Shown here one piece after another: positions 26,832 through 35,949 of a stretch of 64,000 bases of DNA. Positions within the stretch are counted from its first letter, which is position 1. Each line of letters begins with the position of its first letter. The translations under genes were made by a program, and so were the position numbers. Origin of the DNA: Georgenia soli (GTDB taxonomy: Bacteria > Actinomycetota > Actinomycetes > Actinomycetales > Actinomycetaceae); assembly GCF_002563695.1 (NCBI RefSeq), contig NZ_PDJI01000004.1:992001-1056000 (forward strand), in the 5' to 3' direction. Under the pieces are notes generated by a model. It worked only from the letters and a program-made list of their open reading frames with translations, did not search any database and was not told the DNA's origin.

Positions 26832-28157
26832 CTACCTGCGCCGGCGCCGCCGCCCCACGGTGACGAGCGCCCCCTGGGGCAGGACCACGTCCGGGTCCAG
26901 GGCCGCGGGCAGGGAGTTCAGGAAGACGGTGAAGATCGGAGGGCGACGCTGCCGCAGCTCGAGGCGACCGCCGTCGGCCGCGACGAGGTCCTTGGCGAGC
27001 GCCAGGCCGAGCCCGGTGCCGGAACCGCCGGAGACGTGCTTGGTGAAGATGTCCGGGGCGAGCTCGTCGCTGACGCCCGGGCCCTCGTCCGCGACGTCGA
27101 TGAACACGCCCTTGCCCGTGCCGGAGGCGGCGCGCGTGCGCACCGTCGTCGTCCCCGCGCCGTACTTCAGCGAGTTCTCGATCAGCGTGGCGAGCACCTG
27201 GGCCAGGGACCCGGGCGAGGCGAGGACCGCGACCCCGGCTTCGTCGTCGAAGAGGAGCTCGCGACCCGCCTGCTCGAAGCTGGGACCCCACTCCTCCTGC
27301 TGCTGGGCGAACACCTCGTCCAGGTGGAGGGCCTCGGTGGTGCCGCCGGAGGAGGACCGGGAGGTCTTGAGCAGGTCCTCCACCACGCCGGTGAGGCGCT
27401 CCAGCTGCTCGAGCGAGACACGTGCCTCCTCGCGGACCTCCTCCTGCTCGGAGACGGCGAGGATCTCCTCCAGCCGCATCGACAGCGCGGTCAGCGGGGT
27501 GCGCAGCTGGTGGGAGGCGTCCGCGGCGAACTGGCGCTCGGCGGCGAGCCGGCCGGCCATCCGGTCCGAGGAGCGCGCGAGCTCGGCGGCGACGAGGTCG
27601 ATCTCCTCGACCCCCGAGGGCTTCATGCGCGGGCGCACCTGGCCGGAGCCGAGCTGCTCGGCGGACGCGGCGAGGTAGATGAGCGGCGCGGAGAGCTTCC
27701 GCGCCTGTCTCCGGGCGACGATCACCCCGACGGCCTCGGCGGCCAGCGCGCCGGCGACGATGAGCACCACCACCCGGGCCACCTGCCACTGCACGTCGGC
27801 GGCGTCGACGTACATGCGGATCGTCGCCCCGGACGGGGTGATCTGGAGCGACTGCAGCACGCGCCCCTCCATGGGGGGCCCGGCGCGGTACTCCCCGCCG
27901 TCGGGCCCGCGCACCAGGATCGAGGCCTCGTGCTGGACGTTGCCGCCCACCCACGGCTCGAGCATCGAGTCGTCGAGCTTCTCCCCGAGGTTGATCCGCC
28001 GCTCGACGGACCGCCCGAGCGAGGAGACCCGCAGGTCCAGGGTCGCCCGCTCGGCCTCCCAGACGAAGATCCCGCCGAAGACGGCCATCGGGACACCGAG
28101 GATGAGCACCGCCACCGTCACGGCGACGACGATCATCTGGATGGCGCGACGGCGCAC
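26832..28157 (-). CDS. two-component sensor histidine kinase
   Basis: The 441-residue kinase has TM1 (about 8-32), an extracytoplasmic sensor (about 35-122), TM2 (about 125-147), a HAMP-like linker with ARKLSAPLIYLAASAEQLGSG, the H box DASHQLRTPL (H216), and ATPase boxes with NSLKYG, DEGPGV and GTGLGLALAK. It autophosphorylates and passes phosphate to the regulator encoded 6 bp upstream. The C-terminus is a basic GRRRRRR tail. The signal is unknown. It starts at GTG 28157 without an obvious ribosome-binding site, consistent with coupling to the upstream gene. Confidence 0.94.
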   Translation of the reverse strand: MRRRAIQMIVVAVTVAVLILGVPMAVFGGIFVWEAERATLDLRVSSLGRSVERRINLGEKLDDSMLEPWVGGNVQHEASILVRGPDGGEYRAGPPMEGRVLQSLQITPSGATIRMYVDAADVQWQVARVVVLIVAGALAAEAVGVIVARRQARKLSAPLIYLAASAEQLGSGQVRPRMKPSGVEEIDLVAAELARSSDRMAGRLAAERQFAADASHQLRTPLTALSMRLEEILAVSEQEEVREEARVSLEQLERLTGVVEDLLKTSRSSSGGTTEALHLDEVFAQQQEEWGPSFEQAGRELLFDDEAGVAVLASPGSLAQVLATLIENSLKYGAGTTTVRTRAASGTGKGVFIDVADEGPGVSDELAPDIFTKHVSGGSGTGLGLALAKDLVAADGGRLELRQRRPPIFTVFLNSLPAALDPDVVLPQGALVTVGRRRRRR

Positions 28158-28163
28158 TGAAAC

Positions 28164-28850
28164 CTAGTTCCCGGCGGTCTCGAAGCGGAAGCCCATGCCC
28201 CGCACGGTGGTGATGTACTTCGGGTCGTTGGCGTCGTCGCCGAGCTTGCGGCGCAGCCAGGACACGTGCATGTCGAGCGTCTTCGTGGACCCGGTGGGGT
28301 CGGTCCCCCACACCTCGCGCATGAGGGTCTCGCGCCCGACGACGGAGCCCGCCTCCCGCACCAGGACCCGGAGGAGCTCGAACTCCTTCGCCGTCAGGTG
28401 CATCTCGCGGGTGCCGCGGAACGCGCGGTGCGCGGCGACGTCGACGCGCACGTCCTGCGCGACGAGCTCGTCCTCCTCGGTGATGTCCCCGCCGGCCCGG
28501 CGCAGCAGCGCACGGACACGCGCGAGCAGCTCGGCGAGGCGGAACGGCTTGGTGACGTAGTCGTCCGCGCCCGCGTCGAGGCCGACGACCAGATCGACCT
28601 CGTCCGCGCGCGCCGTGAGCACCAGGATCGGGAGGGTCAGCCCCTGGTTGCGGATGTGCCGCGCGACGTCCAGACCGTCCATGTCGGGCAGGCCGAGGTC
28701 GAGAACGACGAGGTCCACGCCGTTCGCGAGGTCGTCGATCGCGGCCTGTCCTGTCCCGTGCGGACGGACCTCGTAGCCCTCACGCCCGAGGGCGCGGGCG
28801 AGCGGTTCAGCGATGGCGGGGTCGTCCTCGACGAGCAGTACGTTGGTCAC
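28164..28850 (-). CDS. OmpR/PhoB-family response regulator
   Basis: The 228-residue regulator has a receiver domain (acidic E8, D9, D10; phospho-acceptor D51 in LVVLDLGLPDMDG; K101 in VTKPF) and a winged-helix domain (about 130-225). GTG 28850 was chosen over ATG 28859: it gives the canonical TNVLLVEDDPA opening and lies 7 nt after TACGAT, a leaderless arrangement in which the upstream ATG is part of the -10 box. It partners the downstream histidine kinase. Regulated genes are not evident. Confidence 0.93.
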   Translation of the reverse strand: MTNVLLVEDDPAIAEPLARALGREGYEVRPHGTGQAAIDDLANGVDLVVLDLGLPDMDGLDVARHIRNQGLTLPILVLTARADEVDLVVGLDAGADDYVTKPFRLAELLARVRALLRRAGGDITEEDELVAQDVRVDVAAHRAFRGTREMHLTAKEFELLRVLVREAGSVVGRETLMREVWGTDPTGSTKTLDMHVSWLRRKLGDDANDPKYITTVRGMGFRFETAGN

Positions 28851-28857
28851 GCTCGTC

Positions 28858-28863
28858 ATCGTA
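28858..28863 (-). promoter_or_regulatory. -10 box overlapping an upstream ATG of the response regulator
   Basis: TACGAT on the minus strand, 7 nt before GTG 28850. Its last two bases are the A and T of the in-frame ATG 28859, which argues against that ATG as the start. Confidence 0.45.
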
Positions 28864-29060
28864 GGGCAGATTGCCAAGAACTGGTCAAGTAACCCTCACC
28901 TGTGAACGACGTCGCAGGTCAAGGGGTCGACGGCGCACGCCCTGCGGCCGGACCGGCGGGCCTTTCGTCCCGTTCGGCGGCCGGGCCCCCGCTGCTCGGA
29001 CGGGCTGCCGGCACGCTCCCGTCAGGCGTCCGCGTCCACTCGGCCGGGCTGCAGGTCCGG

Positions 29061-29096
29061 TCCCGCGGGCGCCTCCCGCGGGCGCCTCCCGCGGCC
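29061..29096 (-). repeat. 13-bp GC-rich tandem repeat after the cyclase gene
   Basis: TCCCGCGGGCGCC occurs twice in full and once in part, ending 2 bp from the cyclase stop. Each unit contains palindromes (CCCGCGGG, GGCGCC), so the RNA can fold; it may act as a terminator or processing signal in the 247-bp gap before the response regulator. Confidence 0.5.
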
Positions 29097-29097
29097 C

Positions 29098-30228
29098 TCA
29101 GCCGGGCCGACGCCGGAGCTCGATCGGCGTCACCTCGCCCAGTCCCTGCAGCTCGGCGACGGCGCGCGGCACCATCGTGTACATCGCCGCCGCCGGGAGG
29201 GTCGCGAAGGTGTCCGCCGTCGAGCGGTCCAGGAGGATGGTGCCGGCGGGTGCGACGTCGACCAGGCGCGACGCGAGGTTCACCGTCGGGCCGAAGATGT
29301 CCCCGTTGCGCGAGATCACCCCGCCCCAGACGACCGAGGCCCGCACGGGCAGCATGTTCTCCCGCGCCTGGAGCTCGGCGAGGAGGCGGACGGTGACCTC
29401 CGCACCCGTCGGCAGGTCGTCCGCGACGTACAGGATGGCGTCGCCGATCGTCTTGACCACGCGGGCGCCGTGGCTGGTGATGACGTCGCGTGAGGTGTAC
29501 TCGAACGTCTGCACCAGCTCGGCCAGCGCACGCGAGCCCAGCTCGGTGGAGCGGCGGGTGTAGGCGACCATGTCGATGAACCCCACCGCGCGCTGCAGCG
29601 GCATGCGGAACGGGTCCACGTCCGGGCGGCGGCTGTCGGCCACCTCCGCCTCGGTGCGCACCATGAGCGCGGCGAGCTGCCGGCGCCACGAGTAGTCGAG
29701 CTGGGCCTGCAGGACGTCGACGATGCCGGGCAGCTTGTCGAGCACCACCAGCCGCGCGGAGACGTCGTCCAGCGCCATGTTGCGGGCCGCCCCCTCGGCG
29801 AGCGCCTCCGTCTGCCAGAGCACGAGGCGGTCCGTGGTGTGGGACTGGGCCCGCAGCAGCGAGATGGCCGTGTTGGTGTCGATGCGGCCGGCGTCGATGA
29901 GCTGACCCATGACGCGCAGCGCGTTGACGTCGCTGTCGCCGAACAGCACCGCGTCGTCGGTGACGTTGGGGAAGCCCATCGCCTTCCAGAACGTGCGGGC
30001 GAAGTCGACGCTCACCCCGGCCAGCTCGGCCAGCTCGCGGACCGTGTACCGCTCCGACCCGCCGAGGAGCTGCTCGACCGACGCGCGGACCGTGGAGGAG
30101 TAGACCTCGCCGCCCGACGCCTCGCCGATGTCGTCAGCACGTGGCCCGTCCGGCAGGCCGATCGGGTCGGTGCGGAGCGCGTCGATCCCCTTGGCCTGGG
30201 GGGCGGCACCGCGTGTGTCCTCGCTCAC
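29098..30228 (-). CDS. class III adenylate/guanylate cyclase with helical regulatory N-domain
   Basis: The 376-residue soluble protein has an N-terminal helical domain (about 50-170, including YTVRELAELAGVSVDFARTFW) like the autoinhibitory, pH-responsive domain of mycobacterial Rv1264-type cyclases. The C-terminal catalytic domain (about 205-376) has VGFIDMVAYTRRS, whose Asp binds metal, VKTIGDAILYV with Lys and the second metal Asp, and FGPTVNLASRLVDVAPAG. The expected product is cAMP. The start is GTG 30228, with a TAGGCT box 6 nt upstream that overlaps the birA stop codon. It reads in the same direction as birA. Confidence 0.9.
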   Translation of the reverse strand: MSEDTRGAAPQAKGIDALRTDPIGLPDGPRADDIGEASGGEVYSSTVRASVEQLLGGSERYTVRELAELAGVSVDFARTFWKAMGFPNVTDDAVLFGDSDVNALRVMGQLIDAGRIDTNTAISLLRAQSHTTDRLVLWQTEALAEGAARNMALDDVSARLVVLDKLPGIVDVLQAQLDYSWRRQLAALMVRTEAEVADSRRPDVDPFRMPLQRAVGFIDMVAYTRRSTELGSRALAELVQTFEYTSRDVITSHGARVVKTIGDAILYVADDLPTGAEVTVRLLAELQARENMLPVRASVVWGGVISRNGDIFGPTVNLASRLVDVAPAGTILLDRSTADTFATLPAAAMYTMVPRAVAELQGLGEVTPIELRRRPG

Positions 30229-30234
30229 CCCCCG

Positions 30235-30240
30235 AGCCTA
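30235..30240 (-). promoter_or_regulatory. -10 box of cyclase gene overlapping the birA stop codon
   Basis: TAGGCT on the minus strand. Its TAG is the birA stop and it lies 6 nt before GTG 30228. Confidence 0.5.
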
Positions 30241-31089
30241 ACGGGCCGTCGGCGGGGTCCGGATGTGCCGGACGTCCCCCGCGGCGACGGCCTCGACGCC
30301 GACGCCGGTGTCGATCAGGAGGCGGCCGTCGGCGTCGAGGTCGACGGCGCGTCCGTGCCGCTCGGCGCCGCCCGGGAGCTCCGCCCGCACCGGCAGCCCG
30401 AGGGTCGCGCACACCGCGCGGACCTGGTCCCGCAGCCCCGCGGCGTCCGCGTCCCCGCCCGCCGCCTCCCACGCGTGCACGAGCGGGACCAGCTCCTCAC
30501 CGACGAGGTCGAGCGCCGTCGCCGGGTCCACGTCGGCCCCGAGCAGGCGCAGCGACGCCGCCCAGGGCACGGGCAGCTCGCGCTGGGCGACGTTGAGCCC
30601 GATGCCGAGGACCACGGCGGTCGCCGCGTGGCCGGACGCGTCCCCCGCGGCGCTCGGCCAGCTGCCGCCGGGCACCACCTCGGCGAGGATCCCGGCGACC
30701 TTGCGATCACGCCCCCACCCCTCGACGTCGGCCGCCCCGGCGTCGACGGCGAGGACGTCGTTCGGCCACTTCACGCCCGTGCGGACCCCCGCAGGCAGCA
30801 GGCGCCCGCACGCGCGCTGCACGGCGAGACCGGCGAGCAGCGGGACCCAGCCGAGCCGGTCGGCCGGGACCGCTGTGCGCAGCAGCACGGAAGCGGTCAG
30901 CGCCTGACCGGGCGGCGTCTCCCACGAGCGGCCGGCGCGCCCGCGTCCCGCGTCCTGGTGGTCGGCCACGAGGACCGACAGGTGCGGCCAGGCGTCGGGG
31001 TCCGCCGCGGCAGCGTCCCGCAGGTCGGCGTTCGTCGAGCCGGTGCGGGGCACACGGACGACGCGGGTGAAGGTGGGGCTGTCGGTCAC
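30238..31089 (-). CDS. birA: biotin--[acetyl-CoA-carboxylase] ligase (monofunctional)
   Basis: The 283-residue protein lacks the N-terminal HTH of bifunctional BirA. The biotinyl-AMP loop is DAGRGRAGRSW, followed by TGVKWPNDVL and KVAGILAEV, and a small C-terminal SH3-like domain. It biotinylates the carrier lysine of biotin carboxylases; the likely client is the alpha subunit at 47629-49473. It is divergent from accD across 354 bp. The start is GTG 31089, giving TDSPTFTRVVRVPRTGSTNAD. Confidence 0.94.
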   Translation of the reverse strand: MTDSPTFTRVVRVPRTGSTNADLRDAAAADPDAWPHLSVLVADHQDAGRGRAGRSWETPPGQALTASVLLRTAVPADRLGWVPLLAGLAVQRACGRLLPAGVRTGVKWPNDVLAVDAGAADVEGWGRDRKVAGILAEVVPGGSWPSAAGDASGHAATAVVLGIGLNVAQRELPVPWAASLRLLGADVDPATALDLVGEELVPLVHAWEAAGGDADAAGLRDQVRAVCATLGLPVRAELPGGAERHGRAVDLDADGRLLIDTGVGVEAVAAGDVRHIRTPPTAR

Positions 31090-31212
31090 GGGACAAGCCA
31101 ACCACCGTTCACCCGGCCGCCCGCCCACCGCCCGGCGGGATGCCCGCTCCTGCAGACTGCGCGGCGCGCGCAGCCCGCCCCGGCAACCGACGCGCCCGCC
31201 CGCCTTGCACCT

Positions 31213-31317
31213 GTAAGTGCTTCTGCGGACGTTCAGTCGTCCCACGCACACTTCATCTGCGCAGAACCACTGACGGAGCGCAGAACCACTGACGGAGCGC
31301 AGAACCACTGACGGAAC
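31213..31317 (+). repeat. dispersed intergenic repeat, copy A, with three 19-bp tandem units
   Basis: It opens with GTAAGTGCTTCTGCG and ends in three copies of GCAGAACCACTGACGGAGC (31261, 31280, 31299; the last has one change). TTCTGCG and CGCAGAA at its ends are inverted. A shorter relative with the same left and right segments is at 49738-49804. Confidence 0.75.
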
Positions 31318-31430
31318 GGGCGCCGACGGCGGATCGCGTGCGCCGCAGCCCGACCCAGTTGTGGAGTTCCGACAAGGCCACCCCGTCGAACACGCATCAC
31401 TCCCGCAGCGAGCGGTGGGGATGCGACAAC

Positions 31431-31436
31431 TACTCT
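31431..31436 (+). promoter_or_regulatory. -10 box, leaderless start of accD
   Basis: TACTCT 7 nt before GTG 31444. Confidence 0.5.
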
Positions 31437-31443
31437 GGCCGAC

Positions 31444-33237
31444 GTGACCGAATCCCGCGTGCGCCCCGACCAGCCGACGGCCCCCGAAGACTCCGCGGCG
31501 CCGGCCCCCACCGAGACCACGTCCGCGCAGGCGTCCCCGGCGACGCTCTCGCCGGCGGCCGCGGCCTCTGCGCCGGCAGCGACCCCGACGGCCACCCCCG
31601 CCGGGTCGACGAGCACGGAGGCGCCGAGGCCCGCCGCGGGCCCGGCCCCGACGTCGACCACCGCGGAGAAGCTCGCCGACCTGGCGGCCCGGACGGAGCG
31701 CGGCATCACCGCACCTGCCGCGGCCGCCGTCGAGAAGCAGGGGAAGCGCGGGAAGAAGTCGGCCCGCGAGCGGCTCGAGGCCCTCCTCGACCCGGGCTCG
31801 TTCACCGAGCTGGACGCCTTCGCCACCCACCGCTCCACCAACTTCGGTCTGGAGAAGAAGCGCATCCCGGGCGACGGGGTCGTCACCGGGTTCGGCACCG
31901 TGGACGGGCGCCAGGTGTGCGTGTACTCCCAGGACTTCACCGTCTTCGGCGGCTCGCTCGGCGAGATGCACGGCCAGAAGATCACCAAGGTCATGGACCT
32001 GGCGCTGCGCACCGGCGTGCCGCTCATCGGCATCTCCGACGGCGGCGGCGCCCGCATCCAGGAGGGCGTCGCGGCGCTGACCCAGTTCGCGGAGATCTTC
32101 CGGCGCAACGTCGCGGCCTCCGGGGTGATCCCGCAGATCTCCCTCATCCTCGGCCCCAGTGCCGGGGGCGCCGTCTACTCCCCCGCGCTGACGGACTTCA
32201 TCGTCATGGCCGAGGGCACCTCGAACATGTTCATCACCGGCCCGGACGTCATCAAGGCCGTCACCGGCGAGGAGGTCGGCTTCGAGGAGCTCGGCGGCGC
32301 GGCCACGCACAACCAGCGCTCCGGCGTCGCCCACTACCAGGCGGCCGACGAGGACGACGCGATCGACTACGTCCGCGCCCTGCTGTCCTACCTGCCGTCG
32401 AACAACCTCTCGGACCCGCCGTCGTGGCCGACCTCCGAGGCGGAGGCGAGCGCCGCGCTCGAGGTCACCGACGCCGACCTCGAGCTCGACACGCTCGTGC
32501 CCGACTCCGACAACCAGCCCTACGACATGCGCACCGTGATCGAGCACGTGGTGGACGAGGGCGAGCTGCTGGAGGTCCAGCCCGGGTACGCCCCCAACAT
32601 GATCACGGCGTTCGGGCACGTGGAGGGCCGGCCGGTCGGCATCGTGGCGAACCAGCCGCTGCAGATGGCCGGCACCCTGGACATCAGCGCCTCGGAGAAG
32701 GCCGCCCGGTTCGTGCGCACCTGCGACGCGTTCAACCTGCCCGTCCTGACCTTCGTGGACGTGCCCGGCTTCCTGCCCGGCACGGACCAGGAGTGGAACG
32801 GCATCATCCGCCGCGGCGCCAAGCTGATCTACGCGTACGCGGAGGCGACCGTCCCGCTGGTCACCCTCATCACCCGCAAGGCCTACGGCGGCGCCTACAT
32901 CGTCATGGGCTCGAAGAAGCTCGGCGCGGACGTCAACCTCGCCTGGCCGACGGCGCAGATCGCCGTGATGGGCTCCGGCGGCGCGGTGAACATCCTCCAG
33001 CGCGGGGCGCTGAAGAAGGTCGCCGAGGAGGGCGGCGACGTCGAGGCCGAGCGGGCCCGCCTGGTCGCCGAGTACGAGGAGGCGCTGGTCAACCCGTGGG
33101 AGGCCGCCGAGCGAGGCTTCGTCGACGCCGTCATCGCCCCGGCCGAGACACGGGTCCAGGTGGTGCGGGCGCTGCGGGCGCTGCGCACCAAGCGCGCCTC
33201 GCTGCCGGCCAAGAAGCACGGGAACATCCCGCTGTGA
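31444..33237 (+). CDS. accD: acyl-CoA carboxylase beta (carboxyltransferase) subunit, AccD5/PccB-like
   Basis: The 597-residue protein has an unusually long Ala/Pro/Thr-rich N-terminal extension (about 70 residues) before [12 protein letters not shown] and the conserved [17 protein letters not shown]. The carboxyltransferase crotonase folds follow, with oxyanion segments [20 protein letters not shown] and [14 protein letters not shown]. It transfers carboxyl from carboxybiotin to acetyl- or propionyl-CoA, for methylmalonyl-CoA or fatty-acid precursors. accE overlaps its stop by 4 bp; the biotin-carrying alpha subunit is encoded 14 kb away. The start is GTG 31444, leaderless by spacing. Confidence 0.94.
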   Translation: MTESRVRPDQPTAPEDSAAPAPTETTSAQASPATLSPAAAASAPAATPTATPAGSTSTEAPRPAAGPAPTSTTAEKLADLAARTERGITAPAAAAVEKQGKRGKKSARERLEALLDPGSFTELDAFATHRSTNFGLEKKRIPGDGVVTGFGTVDGRQVCVYSQDFTVFGGSLGEMHGQKITKVMDLALRTGVPLIGISDGGGARIQEGVAALTQFAEIFRRNVAASGVIPQISLILGPSAGGAVYSPALTDFIVMAEGTSNMFITGPDVIKAVTGEEVGFEELGGAATHNQRSGVAHYQAADEDDAIDYVRALLSYLPSNNLSDPPSWPTSEAEASAALEVTDADLELDTLVPDSDNQPYDMRTVIEHVVDEGELLEVQPGYAPNMITAFGHVEGRPVGIVANQPLQMAGTLDISASEKAARFVRTCDAFNLPVLTFVDVPGFLPGTDQEWNGIIRRGAKLIYAYAEATVPLVTLITRKAYGGAYIVMGSKKLGADVNLAWPTAQIAVMGSGGAVNILQRGALKKVAEEGGDVEAERARLVAEYEEALVNPWEAAERGFVDAVIAPAETRVQVVRALRALRTKRASLPAKKHGNIPL

Positions 33238-33587
33238 CCACGGTCGACGACTCCCTGGCCTCCGCCCCGTCGCCGGCCGAGTGGTCCGGCGGCGGGAACG
33301 ACTACGTCGTCGCCTCCGCGCTCGGCTCCCTCGGGACGACGGCGGACGGCGGTCCGCCGCTCATGACGTCCCCGGCCGTCCGGGTCGTCCACGGCCGCCC
33401 GGACGACCTCGAGCTGGCCGCGCTGGTGGCCGGGATCGTCGCCGCCCGGGGCCGGGTCGACGAGCTGGGCGGCCTGCCCGACGACGCCGCCGAGACCGTC
33501 CGCACCCGATGGACGGACCGCGCGCGCGTCCTCGGGGCTGCGCCCACGCCCGGCGCGGGGGCGTGGCGCTGGTCGCTGCACCCCTGA
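33234..33587 (+). CDS. acyl-CoA carboxylase epsilon subunit
   Basis: The 117-residue protein starts at GTG 33234 inside the accD stop (GTGA overlap). It has the AccE pattern: [20 protein letters not shown], then a helix with [11 protein letters not shown] and the terminal [12 protein letters not shown]. Epsilon subunits are specific to Actinobacteria and stabilise the alpha-beta acyl-CoA carboxylase. It has a longer acidic N-terminus (about 45 residues) than short AccE proteins. Confidence 0.9.
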   Translation: MTTVDDSLASAPSPAEWSGGGNDYVVASALGSLGTTADGGPPLMTSPAVRVVHGRPDDLELAALVAGIVAARGRVDELGGLPDDAAETVRTRWTDRARVLGAAPTPGAGAWRWSLHP

Positions 33588-33610
33588 GCGGCGGCCCGGG
33601 GCGCGCCGTC

Positions 33611-33616
33611 TAGGCT
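33611..33616 (+). promoter_or_regulatory. -10 box, leaderless start of the DUF885 gene
   Basis: TAGGCT 6 nt before GTG 33623. Confidence 0.5.
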
Positions 33617-33622
33617 GCCCGT

Positions 33623-35353
33623 GTGACCGAGAGCACCGCCGGCGGCCCCGCCGCCCCCACCGAAGCCCCCGCCCGCCGAGCCACGCCGACCGACGCCATC
33701 GCGGACGCCTACGTCCACCGCCTCGTCGCCCTGGACCCGCTGACCGCCACCAGCCTCGGGCTGCCGGGCCACGACCACGCCATGCCGGACCTCTCCCCCG
33801 CGGGCATCGCCGAGCGCACGATGCTCGACCGCGCGACGCTTGCCGAGCTGGCCGCCGTCGAGCCGGTGGACGAGGTCGACCGCGTCACGCACGCCGCCAT
33901 GCGCGAGCGCCTCGGCCTGCAGGTGGAGCTCGCCGAGGACGGCGAGCTCGAGCGCGACCTCAACGTCATCGCCTCCCCCGTCCAGTCGGTCCGCGAGGTC
34001 TTCGACCTCATGCCGACGGCGACGGCGCAGGACTGGGAGACGATCGCCGCCCGCCTCTCGGCCGTGCCGGCCGCGCTGGAGGGCTACCAGGAGTCTCTGC
34101 GGGCGGCCCTCGCCGCGGGGAACGTCGCGGCGCTGCGGCAGGTCGAGGCCTGCCTGCGGCAGTCGGACGAGCTGGCCGACGCCGACTCCTCCTTCTTCAC
34201 CACGTTCGTCGCCTCCGCCCAGCCCGACGGCGAGGCGCCGACCGGCGCGCTCGCCGCGGCGCTCGAGAAGGGGGCCGCCGACGCCCGCCAGGCCTACGCC
34301 GACCTGGCTCGTATGCTCGGCGAGGAGATCGCGCCGGACGCACCGCGGGAGGACGCCGTCGGCCGCGAGCGCTACGCGCTGTGGTCGCGGTACTTCCTGG
34401 GTGCCGTCGTCGACCTCGACGAGACGTACGAGTGGGGGCTGGAGGAGCTGGCCCGGATCGTCGCCGAGCAGCAGGAGGTGGCCGACCGGCTCTACGGGCC
34501 CGGCACGGACATCACCGAGGCGATGGCGCGGCTGGACAAGGACCCGGTGCGCATGCTGCACGGGACCGAGGCGCTGCGGGCGTGGATGCAGGCCACCTCG
34601 GACGAGGCGGTCGCCGCGCTGGGCGGCACGCAGTTCGACATCCCGGAGCCGGTCCAGCGCCTCGAGTGCCTCATCGCGCCCACCCACACCGGCGGGATCT
34701 ACTACACCGGCCCGAGCGCCGACTTCTCCCGTCCGGGGCGCATGTGGTGGTCCGTGCCCGAGGGCGTCACGGACTTCGCCACGTGGCGCGAGAAGACCAC
34801 GGTCTACCACGAGGGCGTCCCCGGCCATCACCTGCAGATCGGGCAGACCGTCTACCGGGCCGAGCTGCTCAACCTCTGGCGCCGGATGGCGTCGTGGGTG
34901 AGCGGGCACGGCGAGGGCTGGGCGCTGTACGCCGAACGGCTGATGGCGGACCTCGGCTTCCTCGACGACCCGGGCGACCGCATGGGCATGCTCGACGGGC
35001 AGCGGCTGCGCGCGGCCCGGGTGGTGCTCGACATCGGCGTGCACCTGGGCAAGCCGGCCCCGGCGGAGTGGGGCGGCGGCACGTGGGACGCGGCCAAGGC
35101 ATGGGAGTTCCTCAAGGCCAACGCCAACATGGCCGAGGAGTTCCTCGCCTTCGAGCTGGACCGCTACCTCGGGTGGCCGGGCCAGGCGCCGAGCTACAAG
35201 ATCGGTCAGCGGCTGTGGGAGGAGACCCGCGTCGCGGCCGGGCGGGCGGCGCAGGAGCGCGGCGAGGACTTCGACCTCAGGGCGTTCCACCGTCGCGCCC
35301 TCGACATCGGCTCGGTCGGGCTCGACGTGCTGCGGGACGCGCTGACCCACTGA
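33623..35353 (+). CDS. DUF885 family putative zinc peptidase
   Basis: The 576-residue mostly helical protein has no signal peptide. The zinc-peptidase-like motif TTVYHEGVPGHHLQIGQ lies near residue 395 (an HExxxGHH variant), with downstream SGHGEGWALYAERLM, whose Glu probably completes the metal site. DUF885 proteins are related to M3/M32-type peptidases; a cytosolic oligopeptidase is plausible but unproven. It is transcribed from its own promoter 35 bp after accE. Confidence 0.88.
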   Translation: MTESTAGGPAAPTEAPARRATPTDAIADAYVHRLVALDPLTATSLGLPGHDHAMPDLSPAGIAERTMLDRATLAELAAVEPVDEVDRVTHAAMRERLGLQVELAEDGELERDLNVIASPVQSVREVFDLMPTATAQDWETIAARLSAVPAALEGYQESLRAALAAGNVAALRQVEACLRQSDELADADSSFFTTFVASAQPDGEAPTGALAAALEKGAADARQAYADLARMLGEEIAPDAPREDAVGRERYALWSRYFLGAVVDLDETYEWGLEELARIVAEQQEVADRLYGPGTDITEAMARLDKDPVRMLHGTEALRAWMQATSDEAVAALGGTQFDIPEPVQRLECLIAPTHTGGIYYTGPSADFSRPGRMWWSVPEGVTDFATWREKTTVYHEGVPGHHLQIGQTVYRAELLNLWRRMASWVSGHGEGWALYAERLMADLGFLDDPGDRMGMLDGQRLRAARVVLDIGVHLGKPAPAEWGGGTWDAAKAWEFLKANANMAEEFLAFELDRYLGWPGQAPSYKIGQRLWEETRVAAGRAAQERGEDFDLRAFHRRALDIGSVGLDVLRDALTH

Positions 35354-35373
35354 CGCCCCTCGGGTCACGCGGC

Positions 35374-35379
35374 TACCGT
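35374..35379 (+). promoter_or_regulatory. -10 box, leaderless start of small membrane protein gene
   Basis: TACCGT 6 nt before ATG 35386. Confidence 0.45.
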
Positions 35380-35385
35380 GAACGC

Positions 35386-35949
35386 ATGGCCAGGCAGCCC
35401 GGCCCGACGGGCGGCTCCCCGGACCGGGCGGCCCCGCCGCCACGCCCGGCGATGTCGGACCGCACGCCCGCACCGGTGCCCCAGGAGCCGACACCGCCGC
35501 GCGCCCTCAGCCGCTCCCGCACGCTGTGGCTGCTCAGCTTCCTCGCGGGTCTGACGGCGGCGGTCCTCGCGTACCTCCGCCGCGACGAGCACCTGGACCG
35601 CATCGCCGAGCAGGTGCGGGAGCTGGCCCCCGGCCGGGCCGCCGGCACCGTCGACACCGCCGCGGCGGTGGTGCTGGCCGGCACGGTCGCCGCGGTCGTG
35701 CTCGTCGTCGCGGCGGAGGCCCTGCTGGTCCGTCGGCTGCTGCGGCGCGCGGGCGGTGCCCGGGCCGGTCTGACGGTGCTGCTCGTCGTGCACGCCGTCG
35801 TGGCCCTGGTGGCGGAGGCCTACCTCACCGTCCCCGGCCCGGCCGGGCTGCGTGACCGCGCGGTCCTCGTGGGGTGGGTCGGCCTAGCCGCCCTGGCGTA
35901 CCTGCTCGCCCTCGCGCCGAGCGTCGGCCGGTGGCTGCGCGCCCGCTGA
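35386..35949 (+). CDS. small four-helix membrane protein of unknown function
   Basis: The 187-residue protein has a Pro-rich cytoplasmic start (about 1-48), then four hydrophobic segments (about 50-66, 88-110, 125-142 and 155-175) with short basic loops. I do not recognise a family. Its last 66 bp overlap, tail to tail, the end of the convergent dynamin gene (stop at 35884), so both transcripts share antisense sequence. Confidence 0.68.
   Translation: MARQPGPTGGSPDRAAPPPRPAMSDRTPAPVPQEPTPPRALSRSRTLWLLSFLAGLTAAVLAYLRRDEHLDRIAEQVRELAPGRAAGTVDTAAAVVLAGTVAAVVLVVAAEALLVRRLLRRAGGARAGLTVLLVVHAVVALVAEAYLTVPGPAGLRDRAVLVGWVGLAALAYLLALAPSVGRWLRAR

Larger units (their letters stand above)
31090..31443. 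other. 354-bp intergenic region between birA and accD
   Basis: There is no gene here. It contains the dispersed repeat element at 31213-31317 with three tandem 19-bp units, and the TACTCT box of accD at 31431. The part before 31200 is GC-rich with GGCGCGCGCAG inverted motifs. The -35 region of accD is not recognisable. Confidence 0.7.

Noticed and set aside
31261..31317. Possible CRISPR remnant (three 19-bp repeats)
   Set aside because: Units are directly adjacent with no spacers and there are no cas genes. It belongs to the dispersed repeat element.
30238..33219. A 993-codon open frame on the minus strand spanning birA and the antisense of accD
   Set aside because: Only the birA part (to 31089) has protein motifs. 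The rest is antisense to accD, low in hydrophobic structure and rich in Gly/Val/Arg, an artefact of GC-rich codon bias.
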